Shown piece after piece: positions 17,911 through 27,564 of a stretch of 64,000 nucleotides of DNA; within the stretch, counting starts at the first letter, position 1, and every line of letters starts with the position of its first letter. This DNA is from JBBDNV01 sp040877415 (GTDB taxonomy: Bacteria; Planctomycetota; Planctomycetia; Pirellulales; PALSA-1355). The stretch is taken from the NCBI GenBank assembly GCA_040877415.1, contig JBBDNV010000157.1, positions 1-64,000 of the forward strand, in the 5' to 3' direction. The notes beneath the pieces are model-generated. The model ran no database searches. It saw only the letters and a list, made by a program, of their open reading frames with translations, and was not told the DNA's origin. Position numbers and translations under genes: made by a program.

Positions 17911-20900
17911 ATGGAACTGTTGGAACAGATTTGGGAAGCCATTGGCGGCTTTTTCGCCTCGCTGGCCAGCGGGATCGAACGGGGGATCACCTCGCTGTTC
18001 GGCTCGTCCAATGCCAGATATATCAAGAAGTTACAGCCCGATGTCGATGCGATCAACGCCCTGGAACCAAAATTCCAGGCGATGACGGACGAGGAGCTCA
18101 AGGGCCAGACCCCATTATTTCGCCAGCGGCTGGCCGAGGGCGAAACGCCCGATCAGCTCTTGGTCGAAGCCTTTGCCGCTGCCCGCGAGAGCGGAATCCG
18201 CTACCTGGGCATGCGGCATTACGACGTGCAACTGATGGGCGGCATGATCCTGCACGCCGGCAACATCGCCGAAATGGTGACCGGCGAAGGCAAGACCCTG
18301 GTGGCCACGCTGCCGGCCTATCTCAATGCACTGACCGGAAAAGGCGTGCACGTCGTCACGGTGAACGACTACCTGGCCCGCCGCGACATGGAGTGGATGG
18401 GTCCCTTGTACATCGGTCTGGGGATGACCGTGGGCAACATCCAAAGCGGCATGGACTCGGGCGAGCGGCAAAAGTCGTATGCCTGCGACATTACGTACGG
18501 CACGAACAACGAGTTCGGTTTCGACTACCTGCGCGACAATATGCGGCCGGCCGCCCGCGACGACGATCGCTATCCCAAGCAGTTTCAGCAGTCGCAGGGC
18601 AGGCTGAACTACGCGATTATCGACGAAGTCGACAACATTCTGATCGACGAGGCCCGCACTCCGTTGATCATCGCCGGGCCGGCGCACGACGATGTGAGCC
18701 GCTACAGTCGCGCGGACAAGATCGCGCGGCAATTGACGAAGGACGAACACTTCGAGGTCAAGGAAAAGGAACACTCCGTCCACCTGACCGACGAGGGAGT
18801 GCGGGCGGCCGAGAAAATCGCGGGCGTGGAGAGCTTCTACACGTCCGGCAACATGGAATGGCCCCATTTGATCGACAATGCGCTCAAGGCCCACCATCTG
18901 TACAAGCGCGACGTGAACTACGTCGAAATGGACGGCGAGATCGTCATCGTCGACGAGTTCACCGGCCGCTTGATGCCCGGCCGCAATTGGAGCGACGGGC
19001 TGCACCAGGCCGTGGAGGCCAAAGAGGGCGTCAAGGTCAAGGAAGAGAACCAGACGCTGGCCACGATCACGCTGCAGAATTTCTTCAAGCTGTACGAAAA
19101 AATCTGCGGCATGACCGGCACGGCCATGACCGAAGCCAGCGAATTCTGGAAAATCTACAAGCTCGACGTGATCACGGTTCCCACCAACCGGCCGCTCAAG
19201 CGGACCAACAATCCCGACGTCATCTTGCGCTCCGAACGCGAAAAGTTCAACGCCATCGCCGAGGAGATCGAGCTCTTGCACCGTTGGGACGTGGTGGAAC
19301 TGACGGACCGCACCGAGCAAATTGGCACGATCACGGCCGAAACTTCCGACTCGATCGAATTGCGGCTTCGCGAAGGAAGCAAACAGCGCGAAATCATTCC
19401 CCGCTCGAACATCAAAAACGTCCAAACACGCGGCCGCCCGGTGCTGGTCGGAACCGTCTCGATCGAAAAGAGCGAACGCCTGTCGGCGATGCTCGAAAAA
19501 CGCGGCATCAAGCACGAGGTCTTGAACGCCAAGCACCACAAGCGCGAGGCCGAAATCGTCGCCCAGGCCGGACGCAAAAACTCCGTCACCATCGCCACCA
19601 ACATGGCCGGCCGCGGCACCGACATCGTCCTCGGCGGCAACCCGGAAACCATGGCCTGGGCCCTGCTCCAGGACAAGTACGCCACGCGCCTCGACGTTCC
19701 GCACGAGGAGTGGAGCACGCTGGTGAAGCAGATCGAAGAACGCGAAAAGATGAAGGCCGAGGGCCAGGACGTCGTCGCCCTCGGCGGTTTGCACATCATC
19801 GGCACCGAGCGCCACGAAGCACGGCGAATCGACCTGCAATTGCGGGGCCGCTGCGGCCGGCAGGGCGATCCGGGTTCGAGCCGCTTCTACCTTTCGCTGG
19901 AAGACGACCTGATGCGCATCTTCGCCGGCGAATGGGTCAAGAACATCTGGACCCGGCTGGGAATCCAGGAAGGCGAAGCCATCACCAGCCGCATGGTCAG
20001 CCGCCGCGTCGAGGGCGCGCAGAAAAAAGTCGAGGAACGAAACTTCGAGATCCGCAAAAACCTGCTCGAATACGACGAGGTGATGGACGAGCAGCGCAAG
20101 CGCATCTATGGATATCGCCAGCGAATCCTCGACGGCGCCAACTGCAAGCAGTTGATCCTCGAAATGATCGACGACCAGGTGAACCATCACCTCGACGAAT
20201 TCCTGGCCGCCAACTACAGCATCGACACGTTTGCCGAGTGGGTCAGCGGCCGGCTCGCGATGGAGTTCGATCCGGGCGACTGTCGCGGGCTCGATTTCGA
20301 GGGCGCCTCGCGGTTTGCCAAGGACGAAGCCGAGCGGATGGCCGAAAATCAGATCTACGAGGCCATCGAGGAGAACTTGCCTGAGGACGAAGATCCGCGC
20401 GAATGGAACTGGGAAGCTCTGGCCAAGACGTTCAACACGCGCTGGAAGTTGAACCTGCGCGATCGCGATCTGAAGAAGATCGAAGATCGCGGCCACCTGG
20501 CCGAAATGGTCCTCGAGAAGGCACGCGAGGCCATCGCCGCGGTCGACTTGAGCGAAGGTGCCCCCTTCCTCGAGGAAAACTTTTCGGTGCGCTCGGCCTG
20601 CGCCTGGGTGCAGTACAAGTTCGGCATCGTGCTCGACCCCGAGGAAATGAGGTCGCTCGAGGCCGAACCGTTCAAAGTGCGCATTCGCGAGCGGGCCGCC
20701 GCGGTCTACGAGGAGCGCGAGGTCGAATACCCAGTGCTGCTGGGCCTGTCGCGCTTCACCGCCCCGGATGCCAACGGCCACAAGCGCATCGATCGCGAAG
20801 CTCTGGCCGCTTGGGCCCGTCAGCGGTTCGGCGTCGAATTGGACATCGAAGACCTCAAGAGCCGGCAGCGCGAAGAAATCCGCGGCCTGCTGGTCGAACA

Positions 20901-21609
20901 CAGCCGCGCGCAGCAAAAGCAAGCCGTCGCCGCCTTGGCCGAAGCGCAGCACCACGTTGAAAACCTGTTCAACGGCGCCGGTGCCGGCGAAACGGCCGCG
21001 ATTGCCAGTGGCGGAAACGGAGCTTTGACGTCGCTCGCCGCGTGGCTGCGCAGCAGCCTGCACCTCGAATTGTCGCCTGAGAAACTGGCGCGGCTCAATC
21101 GCGAGCAACTCGAGCGGCGGTTGGAAATGGCCGTCGAGGACCGCTACCGGCCCGAGATGCGGCAAATGGAGCGGTTGGTGCTATTGGACATCCTCGATAC
21201 GGCCTGGAAGGACCATCTGCTGACGATGGACCACCTGCGCTCCAGCGTCGGCTTGCGCGGCTATGCCCAGGTCGATCCCAAGGTGGAGTACAAGCGGGAA
21301 GGCATGCGGACGTTCGAGCGAATGTGGAATTCCGCGGCCGAGCAGGTGACCGACCTGGTGTTTCGCGTGGAACAAGTCGACGCCGCGGTCAAGTCCCGCT
21401 TTGTCGAAAGCGAAGCCATTCACGAGGAATCGCCCGGCGCCGCGGCCATCGCCGACCAGCAGCAAGCCGCGATCGACGCCACGCAAACCGACAAGAAAAC
21501 CGAACCGATCCGCAATCGCGGCCAGCGCGTGGGCCGCAACGAACCTTGCCCCTGCGGCAGCGGAAAAAAATTCAAGAACTGCTGCATGCGAAAGGGTGGC
21601 GTTGCCTGA
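17911..21609 (+). CDS. secA: Protein translocase subunit SecA
   Basis: This is the motor ATPase of Sec-dependent export at the inner membrane. Visible features are Walker A in GEGKTLVATL, the DEVDNILIDEAR helicase motif, the preprotein-binding region, NMAGRGTDI and QLRGRCGRQGDPG in the second nucleotide-binding fold, and a C-terminal zinc motif RNEPCPCGSGKKFKNCC. At 1232 residues it is about 330 longer than E. coli SecA (901). Extra sequence lies within NBD2 (about residues 455-505, just before RGRPVLVGTVSIEKSE) and in the helical scaffold region (about 800-1050). Long SecA proteins are known in planctomycetes. The ATG at 17911 begins MELLEQIWEAIGGF. It is followed after 102 bp by waaA. Confidence 0.96.
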   Translation: MELLEQIWEAIGGFFASLASGIERGITSLFGSSNARYIKKLQPDVDAINALEPKFQAMTDEELKGQTPLFRQRLAEGETPDQLLVEAFAAARESGIRYLGMRHYDVQLMGGMILHAGNIAEMVTGEGKTLVATLPAYLNALTGKGVHVVTVNDYLARRDMEWMGPLYIGLGMTVGNIQSGMDSGERQKSYACDITYGTNNEFGFDYLRDNMRPAARDDDRYPKQFQQSQGRLNYAIIDEVDNILIDEARTPLIIAGPAHDDVSRYSRADKIARQLTKDEHFEVKEKEHSVHLTDEGVRAAEKIAGVESFYTSGNMEWPHLIDNALKAHHLYKRDVNYVEMDGEIVIVDEFTGRLMPGRNWSDGLHQAVEAKEGVKVKEENQTLATITLQNFFKLYEKICGMTGTAMTEASEFWKIYKLDVITVPTNRPLKRTNNPDVILRSEREKFNAIAEEIELLHRWDVVELTDRTEQIGTITAETSDSIELRLREGSKQREIIPRSNIKNVQTRGRPVLVGTVSIEKSERLSAMLEKRGIKHEVLNAKHHKREAEIVAQAGRKNSVTIATNMAGRGTDIVLGGNPETMAWALLQDKYATRLDVPHEEWSTLVKQIEEREKMKAEGQDVVALGGLHIIGTERHEARRIDLQLRGRCGRQGDPGSSRFYLSLEDDLMRIFAGEWVKNIWTRLGIQEGEAITSRMVSRRVEGAQKKVEERNFEIRKNLLEYDEVMDEQRKRIYGYRQRILDGANCKQLILEMIDDQVNHHLDEFLAANYSIDTFAEWVSGRLAMEFDPGDCRGLDFEGASRFAKDEAERMAENQIYEAIEENLPEDEDPREWNWEALAKTFNTRWKLNLRDRDLKKIEDRGHLAEMVLEKAREAIAAVDLSEGAPFLEENFSVRSACAWVQYKFGIVLDPEEMRSLEAEPFKVRIRERAAAVYEEREVEYPVLLGLSRFTAPDANGHKRIDREALAAWARQRFGVELDIEDLKSRQREEIRGLLVEHSRAQQKQAVAALAEAQHHVENLFNGAGAGETAAIASGGNGALTSLAAWLRSSLHLELSPEKLARLNREQLERRLEMAVEDRYRPEMRQMERLVLLDILDTAWKDHLLTMDHLRSSVGLRGYAQVDPKVEYKREGMRTFERMWNSAAEQVTDLVFRVEQVDAAVKSRFVESEAIHEESPGAAAIADQQQAAIDATQTDKKTEPIRNRGQRVGRNEPCPCGSGKKFKNCCMRKGGVA

Positions 21610-21624
21610 CGCGTTTGCCAATCG

Positions 21625-21697
21625 GGTGCCACGGGTGGCTCGTCCACCCGTGCTGCCGACACTGCTTGACAAGCAAGCAGTGGCACCGGCAACGGGA
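21625..21697. repeat. Palindromic repeat family C between secA and waaA
   Basis: GGGTGCCACGGGTGGC and AAGCAGTGGCACCGG bracket a segment containing CGTCCACCCGTG and a CTGCTTG/CAAGCAG pair. The outer GTGCCAC/GTGGCAC ends are inverted. Related GCCAC/GTGGC strings occur at 37523-37634. Confidence 0.55.
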
Positions 21698-21711
21698 AAG
21701 GAGTCCCTCGA

Positions 21712-23025
21712 ATGCCGTACTTGCTCAACTTCTTTTATCTCGTGCTGCTAACGGCCGCGTCGCCGTGGCTGGTCGTGCAGGCTGTACGCACCGGGAAATA
21801 CCGCGAGGGGTGGGGCCAGAAACTCCTCGGGCTCGTGCCAAGGCGGCCGTCGACCGCTAGCTGCGTCTGGCTGCACGCCGTCAGCCTGGGCGAAATGAGC
21901 CTGATCGGTTCGCTCGTGGCGGAGCTCGAGCGGCGCCATCCCGATTTCGAGATCGTGATTTCCACCACCACGCTGACCGGCCGCGCGCTGGCCAAATCGC
22001 GCTACCCCGAGCACACGGTGTTTTATTGCCCGCTGGATTTCACCTGGGCCGTGCGACGGGCCCTGGCTCGCATTCGGCCCGACGTGCTGATCCTCGTGGA
22101 ACTGGAATTGTGGCCCAACTTGATTGCCGCCGCCCGGCAAAGCGGGGCGAGAGTCGTGATCGTCAACGGGCGGTTGAGCGACCGCAGCTTTCGGGGCTAT
22201 CGGCGCATCGGCCCGCTCGTGCGCCGGTTGCTCGAAAAAATCGACCTGGTCACTGCGCAGAATGAGCAGTACGCCGACCGTTTCCAAAAACTCGGCGCGC
22301 GGTCCAATGCCGTGCACGTCACCGGATCGCTCAAATTCGACGGCGCCCAGACGGATCGCGGCAACCCGGCGACGGTGCGCTTGCGCGAGTTGGCCCGTTT
22401 TGCGGCCGACGACGTCGTGTTTCTGGCCGGCAGCACGCAGGACCCCGAGGAACAGTTGGCAATCGAAGCGTACAAGGAGCTGGCGCCCGAGCATCCGCGC
22501 TTGCGGCTGGTGATCGTGCCGCGCCATCCCGAGCGCTTCGACGAAGTGGCCGGGCTGCTGGCCACCAGCGGGCTCGTCTGGGAAAAGCGCAGCCAATGGC
22601 CTGCTTCCGGCGGCAATCGCCTGGCCCGCGTGCTGTTGGTCGACAAAGTCGGCGAATTGGGAGCGTGGTGGGGCGCGGCGACCGTGGCTTACGTCGGCGG
22701 CAGCATGGGCAGTCGCCAGGGCCAGAACATGATCGAGCCGGCCGCCTACGGCGCCGCCGTTTCGTTCGGCCCCAAGACCAAAAACTTCCGCGACGTCGTC
22801 TCGGCCCTCTTGGAGGCCGAAGCCGCGGTCGTCGTGCACGACGGGGCCCAACTGACCGCCTTCGTACGGCGCTGTCTCGACGAGCCTCAATTCGCCGGCG
22901 AGTTGGGGAGCCGCGCCGCGCGGGTCGTAGCTTCTCAATTGGGCGCCACTCGCCGCACGGTCGATTTGCTCGACCTGTTGCTCGAAGGCCGGGAAGCGAC
23001 GCGCGATCGCCGCACGGCGGCATGA
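21712..23025 (+). CDS. waaA: 3-deoxy-D-manno-octulosonic acid transferase
   Basis: This 437-residue GT30-family enzyme is anchored by an N-terminal hydrophobic segment (YLLNFFYLVLLTAASPWLV). It has the family strings WLHAVSLGEM, VISTTTLTGRALA, DVLILVELELWPNLI and, near the C-terminus, YVGGSMGSRQGQNMIEPAAYG. It transfers Kdo from CMP-Kdo to lipid A precursor at the cytoplasmic face of the inner membrane, which together with lpxB here implies an LPS-type outer membrane. AAAGGAG sits 8 nt upstream of the ATG. It lies 102 bp after secA, but the repeat between them makes cotranscription uncertain. The last 15 residues (EGREATRDRRTAA) are probably disordered. Confidence 0.93.
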   Translation: MPYLLNFFYLVLLTAASPWLVVQAVRTGKYREGWGQKLLGLVPRRPSTASCVWLHAVSLGEMSLIGSLVAELERRHPDFEIVISTTTLTGRALAKSRYPEHTVFYCPLDFTWAVRRALARIRPDVLILVELELWPNLIAAARQSGARVVIVNGRLSDRSFRGYRRIGPLVRRLLEKIDLVTAQNEQYADRFQKLGARSNAVHVTGSLKFDGAQTDRGNPATVRLRELARFAADDVVFLAGSTQDPEEQLAIEAYKELAPEHPRLRLVIVPRHPERFDEVAGLLATSGLVWEKRSQWPASGGNRLARVLLVDKVGELGAWWGAATVAYVGGSMGSRQGQNMIEPAAYGAAVSFGPKTKNFRDVVSALLEAEAAVVVHDGAQLTAFVRRCLDEPQFAGELGSRAARVVASQLGATRRTVDLLDLLLEGREATRDRRTAA

Positions 23026-23139
23026 AGCGCCGGCACGCCTGGTGCCGGGCCGCTGCCGGCTCGTACGCCGGCCGGACCCGTTCATCGCCGAAGCCGCAGC
23101 ACGGAAGACTCCTAACAGGCAGCACGCAGCACGGCAGAG

Positions 23140-23169
23140 TTGCGAGGGCCGCTGAGCCGTGTTTATAAT
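23140..23169 (+). promoter_or_regulatory. metK promoter
   Basis: TTGCGA (23140-23145), an 18-bp spacer and a perfect TATAAT (23164-23169) lie about 70 bp before the metK start. I looked for a SAM riboswitch in the short leader and saw no P1-P4-like pairing. Confidence 0.6.
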
Positions 23170-23239
23170 GCCGAATTGCCCTCCGGGCGTCGTCCGTCCA
23201 GCACGGATTACCTTCCTCCCCGTCATAGGAGATGGCCAC

Positions 23240-24427
<1,188 letters not shown>

Positions 24428-24464
24428 TACGACAGAGACCCTGTGGTGCTACGCGATTCCCTCA

Positions 24465-24473
24465 CCCCTGGCG
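24465..24473. repeat. Left 9-bp target-site duplication
   Basis: CCCCTGGCG immediately precedes the left terminal repeat; the identical string starts at 27568 after the right terminal repeat. Confidence 0.7.
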
Positions 24474-24485
24474 GGCTTTGCACAA
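24474..24485. repeat. Left terminal inverted repeat
   Basis: GGCTTTGCACAA, the reverse complement of 27556-27567. Its inner part TTGCACAAGAAC (24478-24489) is also inverted at 24506-24517 (GTTCTTGTGCAA), giving a 12-bp hairpin at the left end. Confidence 0.75.
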
Positions 24486-24491
24486 GAACCC

Positions 24492-24707
24492 CTAGATCAT
24501 AGCTAGTTCTTGTGCAACTGGCGATTCTGCCCAAAAAGTCGTTTCGATTCCAAGCTCGTAGGATTCCTGGATCAGGCAGCAGATATTGTGGCAGACGATC
24601 TTGCAGAGCACTTCGTTGACCATCGCCACGTCTGACTTGCGGCGCACGTGGTCACGGAACTTCGCCTTAATCATGGAGAAGGTCGACATGTCAATGCCTT
24701 GGCGGTA
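24492..24707 (-). pseudogene. Transposase C-terminal remnant
   Basis: The translation contains STFSMIKAKF, VNEVLCKIVCHNICCLIQ and ELGIETTFW, which I recognise as the C-terminal end of a common DDE insertion-sequence transposase. Only about 70 residues remain. The frame stays open upstream to about 24707 (NYRQGID before the Met at 24689), but the catalytic N-terminal and central parts are absent. The catalytic glutamate usually found just before the STFSM-like string is not evident. The stop is 2 bp from the inverted repeat 24478-24489, the arrangement seen at the 3' end of many insertion sequences. It explains how the element was once mobilised. Confidence 0.7.
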
Positions 24708-24746
24708 ATTTACTTGTAAATAATGTATTTTCTGGTAATATACCAG
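24708..24746 (+). promoter_or_regulatory. Promoter with two palindromic operators for the zinc-ribbon/restriction genes
   Basis: TTGTAA (24714-24719), a 16-bp spacer and TAATAT (24736-24741) form a promoter. The -35 box lies in the palindrome ATTTAC-TT-GTAAAT (24708-24721) and the -10 box in CTGGTA-ATA-TACCAG (24732-24746). The zinc-ribbon ATG is at 24749, so transcription starting 6-8 bp after the -10 box would give a leaderless mRNA. Palindromes over both boxes suggest repression by a dimeric regulator. Confidence 0.55.
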
Positions 24747-24748
24747 CT

Positions 24749-24886
24749 ATGGCCAAGATCATGCTCAAAGTACCCGGTTTTCGTTGCGAGAGATGCGGGC
24801 ACGAGTGGCAGCCGCGCGCGTCAAAGCGCCCGACCGTGTGCCCTAAGTGCAAAAATCCGTACTGGGATAAGCCGAAGAAGGTCTAG
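24749..24886 (+). CDS. 45-residue zinc-ribbon protein
   Basis: The peptide starts MAKIMLKVPGFRCERC and contains CERCGHEW (Cys 13 and 16) and VCPKCKNPYW (Cys 31 and 34), a four-cysteine zinc ribbon. It ends DKPKKV. Small proteins of the form CxxCGxxWxxR...CPxCxSxxW are widespread beside nucleases, toxins and restriction genes in archaea and bacteria, but their function is mostly unknown. It is directly preceded by palindromic operator-like sites and ends 6 bp before the restriction enzyme start, so the two are probably cotranscribed. A role as regulator of the restriction gene is inference. No ribosome-binding site is visible; a leaderless transcript is likely. Confidence 0.65.
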   Translation: MAKIMLKVPGFRCERCGHEWQPRASKRPTVCPKCKNPYWDKPKKV

Positions 24887-24892
24887 CTAGCC

Positions 24893-27511
24893 ATGAGCGA
24901 AGAACTTCTCCAGACCATTCCATTCCAGATCGGCAAGTACACGTATTACCGACTTGGCAATACAACCCTCGCGCAGCTTAGGAACGCAGGCATCATCCCG
25001 AAGAAGAATTACGAGAAGCTAGAGGCTAAGAAACCAGATGGCTTGATTGTGTACCACGGCAGGATAAAGGCTGTTGTCGAATACAAGCAGCCCAAGGATT
25101 TGTCTTCCGAAAGAAAAATCAACAAGGCGATTGCCCAGGAATTAGAGGTAGCCAAAGCGCTTTCCAAGATTTTGATCGTCACTGACTCAACTAAGACATT
25201 TTGGATCAATGCACTGAATGGCGAGCGAATTCAGGACATGGAGGGCAACGACCTAGAAACCGTCTTTCACGCATTCGCCGTTAGGAACCCGACCTTGTTG
25301 GAATACCTACTGGATGAAGTCGACGCCTCGGTCAGCGCAACGAATTCCACCATCCGGCGACCACGGCTCATCGACCCGACACCATTGGCAACTCGCCTAT
25401 GGCAAACGATTTGGGTTGCGACGGGGAAGTCACCCGTCAAATGCCTCTACAACGTCGTCGAGTTATTCATCTTCAAGTTCCTGAGCGACTTGCGGGTTTT
25501 GCCGGATGACATTGCATTCAATCGGATTCGAGAGAAGGCAATGGAGGACCCAGAAGAAGCCCTAGACTTTTACGCGAAAAACACCCGGAAGAAAATATAC
25601 AAGCTCTTTCCGGCGGGTGGAGACGGTACGACCATCATCAACGGAACGATCTTTGTTGCAGAGAACGGGGAAGCCAACCTTTCGCAGTCGGTCCTATTCC
25701 GTCGGTCACTGGACCATTTGCATAAGTACGCCGAAGAATTTGGCGGCCTCACTAAGATTGACAAGCAGTTCAAGACGAAGGTCTACGAGAGCTTTTTGAA
25801 GCAGGAAGTCGCGGCATTGGGCCAGTATTTCACGCCGCGCCGGATCATCCAATCGATTATCCGCATGGCCTCGCTTGACTCGCCTTCCTTTCGGTCTGCG
25901 GGCACGCGCATCTGTGACCCGTTTTGTGGCGTAGGAGGATTCCCACTTGAAATTCTGAACATGAATGAGGGAATGCAATGCTGCTATACCCCAGCGGCGG
26001 ACAAGACCATATCGGTGCCGTTTGTGATTCACGGTTTCGACAAAGGCTTTGAGCGCGATGACGAGCGGACCATCATTCTCGCCAAGGCGAACATGCTCAT
26101 TTATCTCTCGGAGTTGGTCTTTGCGTATCCCACTTGTTCTGGGGAGTTCTCCCGCGCATTCAACGACACGTTTATTCTTTTTAAGGACAATCTCGGGACC
26201 TTCGGGCACATCATCGACCAAGAGCAGGAGAAGTACGATTTCATCCTGAGCAACCCGCCTTATGTCACAAGCGGCTCTGGCATCATCAAAGAAGAGATCA
26301 AGCGGACCCCGCGTACTTCAACCAAATACCCCGTGAATGCGCTAGGTTTGGAAGGTCTCTCGATGGAGTGGATCGTCCGATCACTCAAGAAGGGCGGCCG
26401 GGCATTTGTCATTGTTCCAGACGGCATACTCGGACGGGTGGGTGGTAAAAAACTACGAAGCCATATCCTGCGCGAATGCTACCTCGATGCAATCGTATCT
26501 CTGCCTTTGCGTACCTTCTACGCGAATTCCGAACACACCTACATCATCGCGCTTACAAAGAAGCACAACCCAGATGACGCACAGACGAAACCCGTCTTTA
26601 CGTATCTGGTTTCCAATATCGGTGAACGGCTAAAGAGCGTCCACCGGGAGGAAATCGAAGAAGATGACCTCCCTCAAATGGAAAGCCTCTATAAGATCTT
26701 CTCGGCAACTGGTGACGCGACGAGGAAGATGCTGGAAAGGGAAACCGGCCGCTGTAAGATTCTAGATATTGTGCGATTCCGCGAAGAGCCTCACTGGGTT
26801 ATAGATCGATGGTGGACGAAGCAAGAACTGATTGATGCCGGCGTAGAGGAAGGCACCAATGCCGCCGAAAAGCCAGAGGTCGATGCGGCAACTAAAGCGT
26901 TCAACGGGGCTGTCGCCGATTACGACCGGTTCATTTCTGCGAATCCATTGGCCGAGATGCAGCACAGGGCCGTACTCTTGGGAGACGAGTCATGCTTCAA
27001 AACATTTATCGGCAAGCGTGTGCTTCTCAAGGACATTACTGACGACGACAGCAACATTCCGCTATTCAGCGCCAATGCGATTCAGCCGATGGGGTTCGTC
27101 GAGAAAGGAAACATTTCTGATTTCAACTACCCTGCCATACTATGGGGGATCGACAACAGCCTGTTCAACTACAAATTGATTGCCTCTGGAGAGGAGTTTG
27201 CCACGACAGATCATTGCGGGGCGATTCAGATACTCGACAAATCGATTATGCCAGAGTATCTGCTCTATGCGTTGTGCCTTCTTCGATCCGAGAAAACTTT
27301 TGATCGATCGTTCCGCTCGTCTCTTTCAAATATGCGTCTTCTGTCGCTAGAGATTCCCGTAAAGCAGGGCGGTGGGTTTGACGTTCGGGCGCAAAAGTCG
27401 ATCGCCAAGCGATTCACTGCAATGCAAGAGAAGCAACAGCAGCTAGGCATCGCCAAAAAGCGGCTTGACGACGTGTTCTCCCGGTACTTAGTGATGGGAA
27501 ACTGGCATTAA
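24893..27511 (+). CDS. Single-chain restriction-modification enzyme (type IIG-like: nuclease, N6-adenine methylase, specificity domain)
   Basis: This 872-residue protein has three recognisable parts. Residues about 1-145 resemble the HsdR N-terminal nuclease, with KPDG (47-50) and EYK (63-65) giving a PD-(D/E)xK site. Residues about 160-600 form a HsdM-like methylase with QYFTP (311-315), SAM motif DPFCGVGGF (342-350) and catalytic NPPY (454-457). Residues about 690-872 resemble one HsdS target-recognition half, ending in a helical KRFTAMQEKQQQLGIAKKRLDDVF. It should both methylate adenine and cut DNA at a specific site, needing SAM and Mg2+. No separate HsdR, HsdS or helicase is present. Codon usage is AT-richer than all neighbours. 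It is the cargo of the flanking-repeat element. Confidence 0.82.
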   Translation: MSEELLQTIPFQIGKYTYYRLGNTTLAQLRNAGIIPKKNYEKLEAKKPDGLIVYHGRIKAVVEYKQPKDLSSERKINKAIAQELEVAKALSKILIVTDSTKTFWINALNGERIQDMEGNDLETVFHAFAVRNPTLLEYLLDEVDASVSATNSTIRRPRLIDPTPLATRLWQTIWVATGKSPVKCLYNVVELFIFKFLSDLRVLPDDIAFNRIREKAMEDPEEALDFYAKNTRKKIYKLFPAGGDGTTIINGTIFVAENGEANLSQSVLFRRSLDHLHKYAEEFGGLTKIDKQFKTKVYESFLKQEVAALGQYFTPRRIIQSIIRMASLDSPSFRSAGTRICDPFCGVGGFPLEILNMNEGMQCCYTPAADKTISVPFVIHGFDKGFERDDERTIILAKANMLIYLSELVFAYPTCSGEFSRAFNDTFILFKDNLGTFGHIIDQEQEKYDFILSNPPYVTSGSGIIKEEIKRTPRTSTKYPVNALGLEGLSMEWIVRSLKKGGRAFVIVPDGILGRVGGKKLRSHILRECYLDAIVSLPLRTFYANSEHTYIIALTKKHNPDDAQTKPVFTYLVSNIGERLKSVHREEIEEDDLPQMESLYKIFSATGDATRKMLERETGRCKILDIVRFREEPHWVIDRWWTKQELIDAGVEEGTNAAEKPEVDAATKAFNGAVADYDRFISANPLAEMQHRAVLLGDESCFKTFIGKRVLLKDITDDDSNIPLFSANAIQPMGFVEKGNISDFNYPAILWGIDNSLFNYKLIASGEEFATTDHCGAIQILDKSIMPEYLLYALCLLRSEKTFDRSFRSSLSNMRLLSLEIPVKQGGGFDVRAQKSIAKRFTAMQEKQQQLGIAKKRLDDVFSRYLVMGNWH

Positions 27512-27514
27512 GAG

Positions 27515-27564
27515 TTTTTGTGCAGACTCATCCCTTTTTGTGCAGAGGGGCCTTATTGTGCAAA
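27515..27564. repeat. Three iterated TTGTGCA motifs at the right end
   Basis: TTTTTGTGCAGA occurs at 27515-27526 and again at 27535-27546, and TTATTGTGCAAA at 27553-27564. The spacing is 20 and 18 bp, about two helical turns. The left end has TTGTGCA at 24511-24517 and its inverse at 24478-24484. Iterated subterminal copies look like transposase binding sites. Confidence 0.5.

Noticed and set aside
17871..20384. 837-codon open frame on the plus strand overlapping secA in another frame
   Set aside because: Arg/Pro-rich low-complexity translation typical of an alternative frame in GC-rich DNA.
18115..21165. 1016-codon open frame on the minus strand
   Set aside because: Complete antisense overlap with secA; composition-driven shadow with no domain-like sequence.
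23170..23239. SAM riboswitch upstream of metK
   Set aside because: The leader is only about 65 nt and shows no multi-stem architecture.
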